A stretch of 64,000 nt of DNA from Cellulomonas sp. Root485 (GTDB taxonomy: Bacteria; Actinomycetota; Actinomycetes; Actinomycetales; Cellulomonadaceae): NCBI RefSeq assembly GCF_001426705.1, contig NZ_LMFC01000001.1, positions 62,651 to 126,650 on the forward strand. Reading direction: 5' to 3'. The notes under the pieces are model-generated. The model searched no databases. It was given only the letters and a program-made list of their open reading frames with translations, and was not told where the DNA came from. The position numbers and the translations under genes are program-made. Shown one piece after another: positions 17,636-27,628 of the stretch; the stretch's first letter is position 1, and each line of letters begins with the position of its first letter.

Positions 17636-19296
17636 TGCGGATCATGGCGCAGATGTCGATGGTGATGAACCTCGACAAGTGCATCGGGTGCCACACCTGC
17701 TCGGTGACCTGCAAGCAGGCGTGGACCAACCGGGCCGGCACCGAGTACGTCTGGTTCAACAACGTGGAGACGCGGCCCGGGCAGGGGTACCCGCGCACGT
17801 ACCAGGACCAGGAGCGCTGGCAGGGCGGCTGGACGCTGAACAAGCGCGGCCGGCTCAAGCTCAAGGCGGGCGGCCGGCTGAAGAACCTGGCGACGATCTT
17901 CGTCAGCCCGAAGATGCCGTCGCTCGACGACTACTACGAGCCGTGGACGTACGACTACGAGACGCTGACGACGGCGCCGCTGCAGGAGCACACCCCGGTG
18001 GCGCGGCCGCGCTCGCTGATCAGCGGTGAGCCGATGCAGATCGGGTGGAGCGCCAACTGGGACGACGACCTGGGCGGCAGCGCCGCGACGGCCGTGAGCG
18101 ACCCGATCCTGGCGAGGGTGTCGACGAAGATCAAGCTCGAGTTCGAGCAGACGTTCATGTTCTACCTGCCGCGCATCTGCGAGCACTGCCTCAACCCGTC
18201 CTGCGCCGCGTCGTGCCCGTCGGGCGCCATCTACAAGCGGGCCGAGGACGGGATCGTGCTGGTCGACCAGGACCAGTGCAAGGGCTGGCGCAAGTGCGTC
18301 ACCGGGTGCCCGTACAAGAAGGTCTACTTCAACCACCGCACGGGCAAGGCCGAGAAGTGCACGTTCTGCTTCCCGCGCATCGAGGTGGGCCTGCCGACGG
18401 TGTGCTCCGAGACGTGCGTCGGCCGGCTGCGCTACCTCGGCCTGGTGCTCTACGACGCCGACAAGGTGCTGGCGGCGGCCTCCGTCACCGACGAGCACGA
18501 CCTGCTGGAGGCGCAGCGCGGCGTGTTCTGCGACCCGCACGACCCCGCGGTGGTCCGAGAGGCCGAGCGGGCGGGCATCCCGCGCGACTGGATCGAGGCC
18601 GCGCAACGCTCCCCGATCTGGTCGCTGATCAGCACGTACAAGGTGGCGCTGCCGCTGCACCCGGAGTACCGCACGATGCCGATGGTCTGGTACATCCCGC
18701 CGCTGTCGCCGGTGGTGGACGCGGTCGCGGAGACGGGCGAGGACGCCGAGGGCAAGGGCAACCTGTTCGCGGCGATCGACCAGCTCCGCATCCCGGTGGA
18801 GTACCTGGCCGAGCTGTTCACGGCGGGGGACACCGTCCCGGTCACGGGCGTGCTCAAGAAGCTCGCCGCGATGCGGTCCTACATGCGGGACATCTCGATG
18901 GGTCGCGACGCCGACCCGTCGATCCCGGCAGCGGTCGGCATGAGCGAGCAGGACATGCTCGACATGTACCGGCTGCTGGCCATCGCCAAGTACGACGAGC
19001 GGTACGTCATCCCTGCCGCGCACGCGGAGGCCGCGCACGGCCTGGAGGAGATCGCGACCGAGTGCAGCCTCGACTACGAGGGCGGCCCGGGCATGGGCGG
19101 CTCGGGACCGTTCGGGGAGGGGTCGGGGTCGAACACCCCGCTGGCGGTGGAGAACTTCCTGGCGCTCAAGGACCGGCAGACCGCCGACGAGGTCACGCCC
19201 ACCGGCGGCCAGGGCGGCCGCGTGAACCTGCTCAACTGGGACGGCAAGGGCTCCCCGCCGCCCGGACTGTTCCCCGAGCGGAAGGACCCGTCGTGA
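17635..19296 (+). CDS. narH: Respiratory nitrate reductase beta subunit
   Basis: A 553-residue electron-transfer subunit. All four cysteine groups are present: CIGCHTCSVTC, CEHCLNPSCAASC, CKGWRKCVTGC and CTFC...CSETC. Trp replaces one Cys in the third group, which is the standard NarH mark of a 3Fe-4S centre. It passes electrons from NarI heme to NarG. The start codon ATG 17635 shares a base with the narG stop, so the two are translationally coupled. A Gly/Ser-rich stretch occurs near residue 485. Confidence 0.98.
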   Translation: MRIMAQMSMVMNLDKCIGCHTCSVTCKQAWTNRAGTEYVWFNNVETRPGQGYPRTYQDQERWQGGWTLNKRGRLKLKAGGRLKNLATIFVSPKMPSLDDYYEPWTYDYETLTTAPLQEHTPVARPRSLISGEPMQIGWSANWDDDLGGSAATAVSDPILARVSTKIKLEFEQTFMFYLPRICEHCLNPSCAASCPSGAIYKRAEDGIVLVDQDQCKGWRKCVTGCPYKKVYFNHRTGKAEKCTFCFPRIEVGLPTVCSETCVGRLRYLGLVLYDADKVLAAASVTDEHDLLEAQRGVFCDPHDPAVVREAERAGIPRDWIEAAQRSPIWSLISTYKVALPLHPEYRTMPMVWYIPPLSPVVDAVAETGEDAEGKGNLFAAIDQLRIPVEYLAELFTAGDTVPVTGVLKKLAAMRSYMRDISMGRDADPSIPAAVGMSEQDMLDMYRLLAIAKYDERYVIPAAHAEAAHGLEEIATECSLDYEGGPGMGGSGPFGEGSGSNTPLAVENFLALKDRQTADEVTPTGGQGGRVNLLNWDGKGSPPPGLFPERKDPS

Positions 19297-19901
19297 AGCG
19301 CGACGACGCCCGCACCCGAGCACTCACCCACCGGATCGCCGCGCTGCTGCTGGAGTACCCGACGAGCGAGCTGGTGGCGCAGGTGCCCGACCTGCGCGCC
19401 GCCGCCCCGACGCCGGCGTTCGATCCCCTGCTCGACCACCTGGGCGCGACCCCGCTCACCGCGCTGACCGCCGAGTACGTCGACACGTTCGACCTGCGCC
19501 GCAAGGTCTGCCTGTACCTGACCTACTACGCGTTCGGCGACACCCGGGAGCGGGGGATGGCACTGCTCGCGTTCAAGCGGGCGTACCGGGCGGCGGGCCT
19601 GGAGGTCAGCGCCGAGGAGCTGCCCGACCACCTGTGCGTCGTGCTGGAGTTCAGCGCCACCGGGGACGTCGAGGCGGGCACCCGGCTGCTGCTGGAGCAC
19701 CGCGCCGGGCTGGAGCTGCTCCGGCTCGCCCTGGTCGACCGCGGCTCCCCGTGGGCCGCGGCGTTGACCGCTGTCTGCTCGACCCTCCCGCCGCTGCGTG
19801 GCGACGAGCGCGAGGCCGTGGCACGGCTGGCCGCACAGGGCCCTCCGGGGGAGCAGGTGGGCCTCGAACCCTACGGTGCGATGGCGGCGGCGCCGCGATG
19901 A
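19293..19901 (+). CDS. narJ: Nitrate reductase assembly chaperone
   Basis: A 202-residue TorD/NarJ-family chaperone needed for Mo-cofactor insertion and membrane docking of NarGH; not part of the final enzyme. Typical NarJ features are the N-terminal IAALLLEYP, the TAEYVDTFDLRRKVCLYLTYYAFGDTRERG core and the LPDHLCVVLEF helix. Start GTG 19293 in a GTGA overlap with narH; its stop overlaps the narI ATG. Confidence 0.96.
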   Translation: MKRDDARTRALTHRIAALLLEYPTSELVAQVPDLRAAAPTPAFDPLLDHLGATPLTALTAEYVDTFDLRRKVCLYLTYYAFGDTRERGMALLAFKRAYRAAGLEVSAEELPDHLCVVLEFSATGDVEAGTRLLLEHRAGLELLRLALVDRGSPWAAALTAVCSTLPPLRGDEREAVARLAAQGPPGEQVGLEPYGAMAAAPR

Positions 19902-20641
19902 GCGGGGTGCTGCTCTGGGTGGTCATCCCCTACGTGTGCCTGGCGTTCTTCGTGCTCGGGCACGTGTGGCGGTACCGGTACGACAAGTTCGGCTGGACCA
20001 CGCGGTCGTCGCAGCTCTACGAGAGCCGCCTGCTGCGGTGGGGGAGCCCGCTGTTCCACTTCGGCATCCTGGCGGTGTTCTTCGGGCACGTGATGGGTCT
20101 GGGCATCCCGGAGAGCTGGACGTCCGCCGTCGGGATCTCCGAGGAGCTGTACCACGTCATGGCGGTGACGATCGGGGCCGTGGCGGGGTTCTGCACCCTC
20201 GTCGGCCTCACGCTCCTGATCTACCGGCGGCGCACGGTCGGGCCGGTGTTCAGCGCGACGACGCGGATGGACAAGGTCATGTACCTGTTCCTCGCCCTGG
20301 TGATCCTGCTGGGCGTCTGGAACACGGTGGCGGGCTCGGTGCTCAACCTCAACGGCGAGTACGACTACCGGACCGGGGTGTCCGAGTGGTTCCGCGGCAT
20401 CTTCCTGTTCCAGCCGAAGCCCGAGCTGATGGTCGACGCGCCGTTCGGGTTCCAGGCGCACGCGATGGTCGCGATGCTGCTGTTCGCGCTGTGGCCGTTC
20501 ACGCGGCTGGTGCACGTGCTGAGCGTGCCGGTCTTCTACCTGTGGCGCCCGTACGTGGTCTACCGGACCCGGTCTGACCGCGCGGGCAACCGGGCTGCCC
20601 GGCCGGGCTGGAGCCCGTCCGACGACCGGGTGCGCCGCTAG
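19898..20641 (+). CDS. narI: Respiratory nitrate reductase gamma subunit (cytochrome b)
   Basis: A 247-residue membrane subunit with five transmembrane helices that oxidises menaquinol and passes electrons to NarH through two b hemes. Candidate axial histidines lie in the helices HFGILAVFFGHVMG and QAHAMVAMLLFALWPFTRLVHVLS. ATG overlaps the narJ stop. The final codons are Arg-rich. Its TAG stop lies inside a CTAG that also carries the stop of the convergent small gene. Confidence 0.97.
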   Translation: MSGVLLWVVIPYVCLAFFVLGHVWRYRYDKFGWTTRSSQLYESRLLRWGSPLFHFGILAVFFGHVMGLGIPESWTSAVGISEELYHVMAVTIGAVAGFCTLVGLTLLIYRRRTVGPVFSATTRMDKVMYLFLALVILLGVWNTVAGSVLNLNGEYDYRTGVSEWFRGIFLFQPKPELMVDAPFGFQAHAMVAMLLFALWPFTRLVHVLSVPVFYLWRPYVVYRTRSDRAGNRAARPGWSPSDDRVRR

Positions 20642-20889
20642 CCCTTCGGCGGGTGCAGCCGGTTGGTCGCCTCGGCCAGCAGGCGCTCGAGCACCGCGTG
20701 CCGGTCCAGGGCGCGCAGCAGCGCGTCGTCGTCGTGCCCGCGGCGCGCGTCGTCGACGGCGTGGTGGGCCTGGCTGGTGGCTGACGCGAGCCGGAACCAG
20801 GAGGCCCCGGCGACCTCCCGGCGGACCTGCGCCTCGGTCTCCGGCGCGATCGAGCGGTACTGGTCATGGTGCTGATCGATGACAGTCAT
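20638..20889 (-). CDS. Unknown 83-residue protein
   Basis: I do not recognise it. The start ATG 20889 is chosen because AAGGAG lies 8 nt upstream on the minus strand; a longer in-frame start at 21006 has no ribosome site. The product is soluble, helical and rich in charged residues and His (VIDQHHDQYRS; HAVLERLLAEATNRLH). It converges on narI with overlapping stops. It could be a small cytosolic accessory protein; there is no evidence linking it to nitrate respiration. Confidence 0.65.
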   Translation of the reverse strand: MTVIDQHHDQYRSIAPETEAQVRREVAGASWFRLASATSQAHHAVDDARRGHDDDALLRALDRHAVLERLLAEATNRLHPPKG

Positions 20890-21275
20890 GTCCTCGACTC
20901 CTTCGTCGTCTCCGTGCTCTCCCATGCTGCTCGCCGCCACCCACACGACTGTGCCGACACGCGCTGCGCTACCCACAAAGAGCGCGTCGAGGTCGCTCAC
21001 GTACATTCGCCGACCGCCCCGAGAAATGACGCCGCCACCCCCTGTACCTCGGCATTCCTGGCGCCGTTTCTGAGCCTTTCCGACGGTGCCGTGGAAGCGC
21101 GTCCATGCAGGTCGGAGACTGCGCTTTCCGGCCGGTCTGTACCGCGGAAGACGTTCGAGGAGGCCGTGGCCGGACCGTTGACTTCACCCTGTGACGGTTG
21201 TTAGCGTCGCTGTGAACCATTAGTACACACTCCTTACATATTCGACGCTCCGACGATGGACAGGGGAACCGCACG
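20890..21275. other. Intergenic region upstream of the chitinase gene
   Basis: 386 bases without a gene I can support. A frame on the plus strand (20866-21204) has no SD and poor codon use for this genome. The only clear signal is the chitinase promoter at its right end. The left part should hold the promoter of the minus-strand 83-aa gene; a TAGCGC is present in that orientation but is not convincing. Confidence 0.6.
21178..21207 (+). promoter_or_regulatory. Sigma-70-type promoter of the chitinase gene
   Basis: TTGACT (21178-21183), 18-nt spacer, TAGCGT (21202-21207). The start site would lie near 21214, giving a leader of about 60 nt that ends in an AGGGGA ribosome site before ATG 21276. 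No clear 12-bp direct repeats of the Streptomyces chitinase operator type were found. Confidence 0.65.
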
Positions 21276-22931
<1,656 letters not shown>

Positions 22932-22941
22932 GCCCGAACGC

Positions 22942-22983
22942 TGACGCCCGGCTGCCGGTCCCCTCCCCGGCGGCCGGGCGTCA
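22942..22983 (+). terminator. Terminator after the chitinase gene
   Basis: TGACGCCCGGC pairs with GCCGGGCGTCA, and an inner GCCGG/CCGGC continues the stem around an 8-nt loop. CACCTTTT follows. It lies 11 nt after the stop codon. Confidence 0.85.
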
Positions 22984-23078
22984 CACCTTTTCACCCCATC
23001 TGTCCTGGTTCCGCGGTCCTAAACTGGACGATCGGGCGTCGATCCCCGGGGCCCGCGCGATGCAGAGGGGGTCGTGCG

Positions 23079-23618
23079 ATGAGGCGTGCATTCCTGTCCG
23101 TCGTGCTGCTGGTGAGCGCGTTCCTGATCGTCCCGGCGTCGCCCGCCACGGCGGCGCCCTACTGCGGGATCGTGTGGGGGTCGCTCGAGAAGTCGGCGCC
23201 CTACCTGTCCCAGGCGCCCGTGGTGAACGTCCGCACCGGCCGGCACTCCTGCTACGACCGGCTCGTGATCGACGTGGCCGGCGACGTCGGCGGGTACACC
23301 GTGGGCTACGTGCCGGTCGTGGTCCAGGACGGCTCCGGGTTCGAGATCCCGACCCGCGGAGGTGCTGCCCTGCAGGTCACCGTCGACGACCCGTCCTACG
23401 ACGCGAACTACCAGGCGACGTACAGCCCCGCCAACCCGCTCGAGCTGCGCAACGTCAGCGGCTACCGCACCTTCCGTCAGGTCGTGTTCGCGGGCTCCTT
23501 CGAGGGCTACACGAGCGTCGGGATCGGTGTCCGGGCGCGGCTGCCGTTCCGGGTGTTCACGCTCGACGGACCGGGCACGTCCTCGCGTCTGGTGGTGGAC
23601 GTCGCGCACCGCTGGTGA
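23079..23618 (+). CDS. Secreted AMIN-like domain protein
   Basis: A 179-residue protein with a clear signal peptide (hydrophobic VVLLVSAFLIVPA, cleavage near ATAA). The mature part has an N-terminal CGIVWGSLEKS and a C-terminal SRLVVDVAHRW, the frame of the actinobacterial AMIN-like beta-sandwich family, with two cysteines likely forming a disulphide. Members are exported, of unknown function, and proposed to bind cell-wall glycans. AGAGGGGG precedes ATG 23079 and a TAAACT box (23020-23025) is a plausible -10. Its TGA abuts the TCA stop of the convergent hydrolase gene. Confidence 0.85.
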   Translation: MRRAFLSVVLLVSAFLIVPASPATAAPYCGIVWGSLEKSAPYLSQAPVVNVRTGRHSCYDRLVIDVAGDVGGYTVGYVPVVVQDGSGFEIPTRGGAALQVTVDDPSYDANYQATYSPANPLELRNVSGYRTFRQVVFAGSFEGYTSVGIGVRARLPFRVFTLDGPGTSSRLVVDVAHRW

Positions 23619-24395
23619 TCAGGCCAGCAGGTCCCGCACGACCGCCGCGGTGGCCTCCGCGGGGATGCCGTGGTCGGCACCCCCGGGGACGACGACGTGG
23701 CGGGCGTGCGGGAGCAGCGCGGCCAGGGCGGCCGCGGACTCCGGCAGGCCGGGCCACGTCTGCGCGCCGGTGACCACCGCGGTCGGGACGTCGACCGTGC
23801 GCATCGCCGGGGTCGGCACGCCGAGCACCGAGGTGATCGTCGCGTCGTAGACGGTGCTCTGCGCGATCGCGACGAGCGAGTCCCAGCCCGGCGAGCTGCG
23901 GAACTGCTCCACCACGGCCGCGGGGATGCCCACGCCCTCGGTCTGGAACAGCGCGACCGCGTCGCCGGGCCGCCCGTCGGCGATCAGCGCCGTCAGCCGC
24001 GCGGGCAGGTCGGACGGTCGTGGGGGCAGGGTGCCCAGCGCGAACGGCGCCTCGTAGAGCGCGAGGTGCGTGATCGGGACGCCGGCCGCGGCCGCCGCGA
24101 GCGCCAGGTTGCCGCCCGAGGAGAACCCGAACACCGCCGCGCTGCCGCCCGCGACGTCGATCACGGCGGCGAGGTCCTCGATCTCCCGCTCGATCGCGTA
24201 CGGGGCCGTGTCGCCGCTGCGCCCGCGAGCGCGGCGGTCGTAGGTGACGACCGTGTGGTCCGGCTCGAGCAGCGCCGCGAGGTCGGCGCACGTGGTGTGG
24301 TCGTTGAACGCGCCCGTCGCGAAGACGACGGCCGGGCCGGTGCCGGCGCGCACGTAGGCGATCGTGGTGCCGTCGGCGGAGGTGAGGGTCTGCAT
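23619..24395 (-). CDS. Alpha/beta-fold hydrolase
   Basis: A 258-residue soluble hydrolase. The nucleophile elbow GFSSG places Ser at residue 92; a C-terminal GGADHGIP supplies the His, and YDRRARGRSGD is the usual loop after strand 4. Substrate unknown; relatives include esterases and haloperoxidase-like proteins. Start ATG 24395 has GAAGGAG 6 nt upstream. It diverges from the YCII-ECF pair. Confidence 0.92.
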   Translation of the reverse strand: MQTLTSADGTTIAYVRAGTGPAVVFATGAFNDHTTCADLAALLEPDHTVVTYDRRARGRSGDTAPYAIEREIEDLAAVIDVAGGSAAVFGFSSGGNLALAAAAAGVPITHLALYEAPFALGTLPPRPSDLPARLTALIADGRPGDAVALFQTEGVGIPAAVVEQFRSSPGWDSLVAIAQSTVYDATITSVLGVPTPAMRTVDVPTAVVTGAQTWPGLPESAAALAALLPHARHVVVPGGADHGIPAEATAAVVRDLLA

Positions 24396-24536
24396 CGGGA
24401 CTCCTTCGTGGTCGGGGTGCTGTCACCAGGGGGACGAAGTGGGCTGCCACCGATGGACAGGTCGCGCGATGCTGTCCATCGTGGCGCTGCCTGCTCGTCC
24501 AGGGGGAGGACCACCCGTCGACAGTCAGGAGCCGTC

Positions 24537-24875
24537 ATGCAGTACCTGTTGCTCATCAGTGCCGACGAGGAGACCGCGGTGACGCGGATGCGCGAGGGGG
24601 CGTTCGCCTCGTTCGACACCTGGATCACCGACCTGGAGCAGCGCGGGGTGCTGCGCGCGCACGTCGGGCTGCACGAGAGCGCGACGGCGACGACCGTGCG
24701 GCTGCGCGACGGCGAGGTCCTGCTGACCGACGGCCCGTTCGCGGAGGGGCGCGAGCAGGTGGGCGGGCTCGCGGTCGTGGACTGCGCCGACCTCGACGAG
24801 GCGGTCGCGATCGCGGCGGCGCACCCCGCGGCGGCGTTCGGGCAGGTGGAGGTCAGGCCGGTGCGCGTCTCGTGA
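24537..24875 (+). CDS. YCII-related DGPF-motif protein
   Basis: A 112-residue YCII-fold protein with the LTDGPFAEGREQVGG segment that names the DGPF family. Function is unknown, but these genes are regularly paired with ECF42 sigma factors. The next gene is such a sigma factor, starting in a GTGA overlap with this stop. AGGAG lies 7 nt before ATG 24537. It may be a target or cofactor of the sigma factor. Confidence 0.92.
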   Translation: MQYLLLISADEETAVTRMREGAFASFDTWITDLEQRGVLRAHVGLHESATATTVRLRDGEVLLTDGPFAEGREQVGGLAVVDCADLDEAVAIAAAHPAAAFGQVEVRPVRVS

Positions 24876-26080
24876 CCGACGACGTCGAGCGGGTGCTCGC
24901 GGACACGTTCGCGCAGGACTGGGGGCGGCTCGTCGCCACGCTGATCCGGCTGACCGGCGACTGGGACCTGGCCGAGGAGTGCACCCAGGACGCGTTCGCC
25001 GCGGCTCTGCGCACCTGGCGTCGCGACGGCATCCCCGACGTTCCGCGCGCCTGGCTCACCACGACCGCGCGCAACCGGGCCATCGACCGGATCCGGCGCG
25101 AGCGGGTCGGCGCCGAGAAGGTGCGGTCGCTCGTCGTGCCCCCCGGCGAGCTCGACCTGGACGTGCTGGACAGCGGGATCGTCGACGACCGCCTCCGGCT
25201 GCTGTTCACCTGCTGCCACCCCGCGCTGGCGCTGTCGTCGCGGGTCGAGCTGGCGCTGCGGACGCTGTGCGGCCTGACGACCGCCGAGATCGCCCGCCTG
25301 TTCGGGGTGCCGGAGCCCACGATGGCCAAGCGGCTGGTGCGGACCAAGCACAAGATCGCCGTCGCGGGCATCGGGTACCAGGTGCCGTCGGCGGCCCGGC
25401 TGCCCGAGCGCACCCCCGCCGTGCTCGCGGTGCTGTACCTGATGTTCACCGAGGGCTATGCGGCGACCGCCGGTCCGCACCTGGTGCGGGTGGACCTGTG
25501 CCACGAGGCGATCGACCTGGCACGGGCGCTGACGGGGCTGGTGCCGGACGACCCGGAGGCCGCGGGCCTGCACGCGCTCCTGCTGCTCCAGCACGCCAGG
25601 ACGTCGGCCCGCACCGATGCCGACGGCGTCCTCGTCCCGCTCGAGGAGCAGGACCGCGCGGCATGGGACCACGCGGCGATCGAGGCCGGGCTGGCCGAGC
25701 TGCGTCGGGCGGTGCGCCGCGAGCGCGTCGGCCCGTACCAGCTCCAGGCACTGATCGCGGCGTGCCATGCGACCGCACCGACGGCCGCCCAGACCGACTG
25801 GGTCAGGATCGTCGCCCTGTACGACGAGCTCGTGGCCGTGCTGCCGTCGGCCGCCGTGCAGGTCAACCGGGCGGTCGCGATCGGCATGGCGCGCGGCCCG
25901 CAGGCCGGCCTCGACGCGCTCGCGGCCACCCCGGACCACCCGCTCACCCCGGCCGTCCGCGCGGACCTCCTGCGTCGGCTGGGCCGTGCGACCGATGCCG
26001 CCGATGCGTACCGGGAGGCGCTCACGCGCACGGAGAACCAGGCCGAGCGGGCCTACCTCGAGCGCAGGTTGCGCGCCTGA
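24872..26080 (+). CDS. ECF sigma factor of the DGPF/YCII-associated type (ECF42-like)
   Basis: A 402-residue sigma factor. Sigma-2 lies at about 10-80 (DLAEECTQDAFAAALRTW, AWLTTTARNRAIDRIRRER) and sigma-4 at about 105-160 (LRTLCGLTTAEIARLFGVPEPTMAKRL). A long C-terminal helical region (about 180-400) resembles TPR repeats. This length and the preceding DGPF gene are the signature of ECF42, which lacks a classical anti-sigma factor and is thought to be regulated through its own C-terminal extension. GTG start overlapping the DGPF gene stop. Confidence 0.93.
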   Translation: MTDDVERVLADTFAQDWGRLVATLIRLTGDWDLAEECTQDAFAAALRTWRRDGIPDVPRAWLTTTARNRAIDRIRRERVGAEKVRSLVVPPGELDLDVLDSGIVDDRLRLLFTCCHPALALSSRVELALRTLCGLTTAEIARLFGVPEPTMAKRLVRTKHKIAVAGIGYQVPSAARLPERTPAVLAVLYLMFTEGYAATAGPHLVRVDLCHEAIDLARALTGLVPDDPEAAGLHALLLLQHARTSARTDADGVLVPLEEQDRAAWDHAAIEAGLAELRRAVRRERVGPYQLQALIAACHATAPTAAQTDWVRIVALYDELVAVLPSAAVQVNRAVAIGMARGPQAGLDALAATPDHPLTPAVRADLLRRLGRATDAADAYREALTRTENQAERAYLERRLRA

Positions 26081-26084
26081 GGCC

Positions 26085-26090
26085 TACTGT
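26085..26090 (+). promoter_or_regulatory. Leaderless -10 box of the first propeller gene
   Basis: TACTGT followed by exactly 6 nt and then ATG 26097; no Shine-Dalgarno is present. It sits in the 16-nt gap after the sigma factor gene, so the propeller gene can be transcribed on its own. Confidence 0.6.
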
Positions 26091-26096
26091 CGCGGG

Positions 26097-27575
26097 ATGG
26101 GGCCGGCGCGTCGCATGCAGCAGGTGGAGGTGGTCGACGACGGCCATCTGATCGCCGCTGCGGACGGGTCGCGGACCTCGGCACGCGTCCGCCGGTGGGT
26201 CGCCGTGCTGCTCGTCGTCGCCCTCGTGCTCGTCGGAGCGCAGCTCGTCCTGGCGGCCCGGGACCGCGCCACCTCGGCCCGGCTCGCCGAGCTGCCCGGT
26301 GTCCTCCCGCCGGTCGAGGCGGACGTGCGTGCCCTCTGGCGCGTCGACGAGGCTGACGTGCAGGTGCTTTCCGAGGGCGTCGAGGTCGACGGAGACCTCG
26401 TGGGGGTGCGCACGGCGTCGGACGGGGCGCAGAGCGTCGTGTCGCTCGACCCGCGGACCGGCGCCGACCGGTGGACGACGCCGCTGACCGACGCGGACAC
26501 GGTGCTGGCGCAGCGCGGCGCGCGGTCCTCCGTCTCGTCGTGCCTCCCGGTGCCCGGGGCGGAGAGTGCCGAGCCGCTGGTCGCCTGCCTGGTGTCCGAC
26601 GCCCTGCTGAGCATCGGCATCCGAGGCCGGCTGACCGTCACGAGGCCCCCCACGACGTCCCGGGTCGTCGTGGTCGACGGCGCGGACGGGCGGGTCGTCG
26701 CCGACCGGACGGCACCGCCCGCGATCGCGTTCACGGTGCTGCCCGGGCTCGTCGTCGTCGGCCTGCCCGGTCACGACGGCCACGCCGAGGTCACCGCGCA
26801 GGACCCGCTCACCGGCGAGGTCCGGTGGCACTACAGCTCCCCGCGGCCCGCGCTCGACCCGGTGGGCGACGTCGCGGGCTTCGGGGTGGCCGCGCTGGAC
26901 GACCTGGTGGCTGTGGCCGAGGTCGGCTCGAACGTGACGCTGCTGGCGGCCGACGGCACGGTCGCGCGCGAGCGTGAGCAGTACGACCGGCTCTCCCAGG
27001 ACGAGGCCGCCACCCGCCTGGAGGTGCTGTCCGGCTATCTGGTGTTCAAGCCGGTGACCACGATCGTGCAGCCCGGCCGGGCCGACCGGCGGATCCCGGG
27101 CCGCCTGGTGACCCGCACCGTCGACGACGGCAGCCTGCCGGGCGTCGAGCTGGTCGAGGGGTCGCGCATGCAGGCGCGGGACGCGTCGAGCGGCGACCGC
27201 CTGTGGCAGGCGGACCGGCACACCAGCGGGCCGGTCCTCGTCCTGCGCGGGCTGGTCTACTGCACGAGCGGCGACAGCCCCGGCGAGCTCGTGGCGTTCG
27301 ACGGCCGGACCGGGTCCGTCGTCTGGTCGGCGAACGTCGGCACATACGACCAGCTGGCCCGGCTGATGACCGACGGCCGCGTCCTGCTGGTCGGGCTCAC
27401 GCCGACGGACGGCGCCGCCGCGGGGTCGCTCGTCGCGTTGTCGCTCGCCGACGGCCAGCGGCTCTGGCACGCGTCCCTGCCCGACGGGCTCGACGCGGCG
27501 TGGGCGCAGGGGCACGTGCTCGTCGCCGGCGAGGGTGCGGACCCGACGGCGTCCGTCGTGCTGGGCAGCCCCTGA
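26097..27575 (+). CDS. Membrane-anchored PQQ-type beta-propeller protein, copy 1
   Basis: A 492-residue protein: a cytosolic N-terminus with a QQVEVVDDG motif, one transmembrane helix (about 37-58), a juxtamembrane ARLAELPGVLPPVEADV segment, then an extracytoplasmic beta-propeller of PQQ/BamB-like blades (for example SLDPRTGADRWTTPL and AFDGRTGSVVWSANVG). Such blades usually act as binding platforms; no metal or PQQ site can be read with confidence. It is the first of four tandem paralogues sharing the same layout. Start ATG 26097 is set by the leaderless -10 box; ATG 26112 or nearby is less likely. Confidence 0.85.
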   Translation: MGPARRMQQVEVVDDGHLIAAADGSRTSARVRRWVAVLLVVALVLVGAQLVLAARDRATSARLAELPGVLPPVEADVRALWRVDEADVQVLSEGVEVDGDLVGVRTASDGAQSVVSLDPRTGADRWTTPLTDADTVLAQRGARSSVSSCLPVPGAESAEPLVACLVSDALLSIGIRGRLTVTRPPTTSRVVVVDGADGRVVADRTAPPAIAFTVLPGLVVVGLPGHDGHAEVTAQDPLTGEVRWHYSSPRPALDPVGDVAGFGVAALDDLVAVAEVGSNVTLLAADGTVAREREQYDRLSQDEAATRLEVLSGYLVFKPVTTIVQPGRADRRIPGRLVTRTVDDGSLPGVELVEGSRMQARDASSGDRLWQADRHTSGPVLVLRGLVYCTSGDSPGELVAFDGRTGSVVWSANVGTYDQLARLMTDGRVLLVGLTPTDGAAAGSLVALSLADGQRLWHASLPDGLDAAWAQGHVLVAGEGADPTASVVLGSP

Positions 27576-27616
27576 GTCTCACCCGGTCTGCGCGCGCCGC
27601 CGAGCCGCCGCGGGGT

Positions 27617-27622
27617 TAGTGT
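27617..27622 (+). promoter_or_regulatory. Leaderless -10 box of the second propeller gene
   Basis: TAGTGT, 6 nt, ATG 27629. Same spacing as the other three copies, and no ribosome site. Confidence 0.6.
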
Positions 27623-27628
27623 CCGGCC

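Noticed and set aside
20866..21204. 112-codon plus-strand frame upstream of the chitinase gene
   Set aside because: No ribosome site, overlaps the better supported minus-strand gene, Cys-rich random-looking product and atypical codon use.
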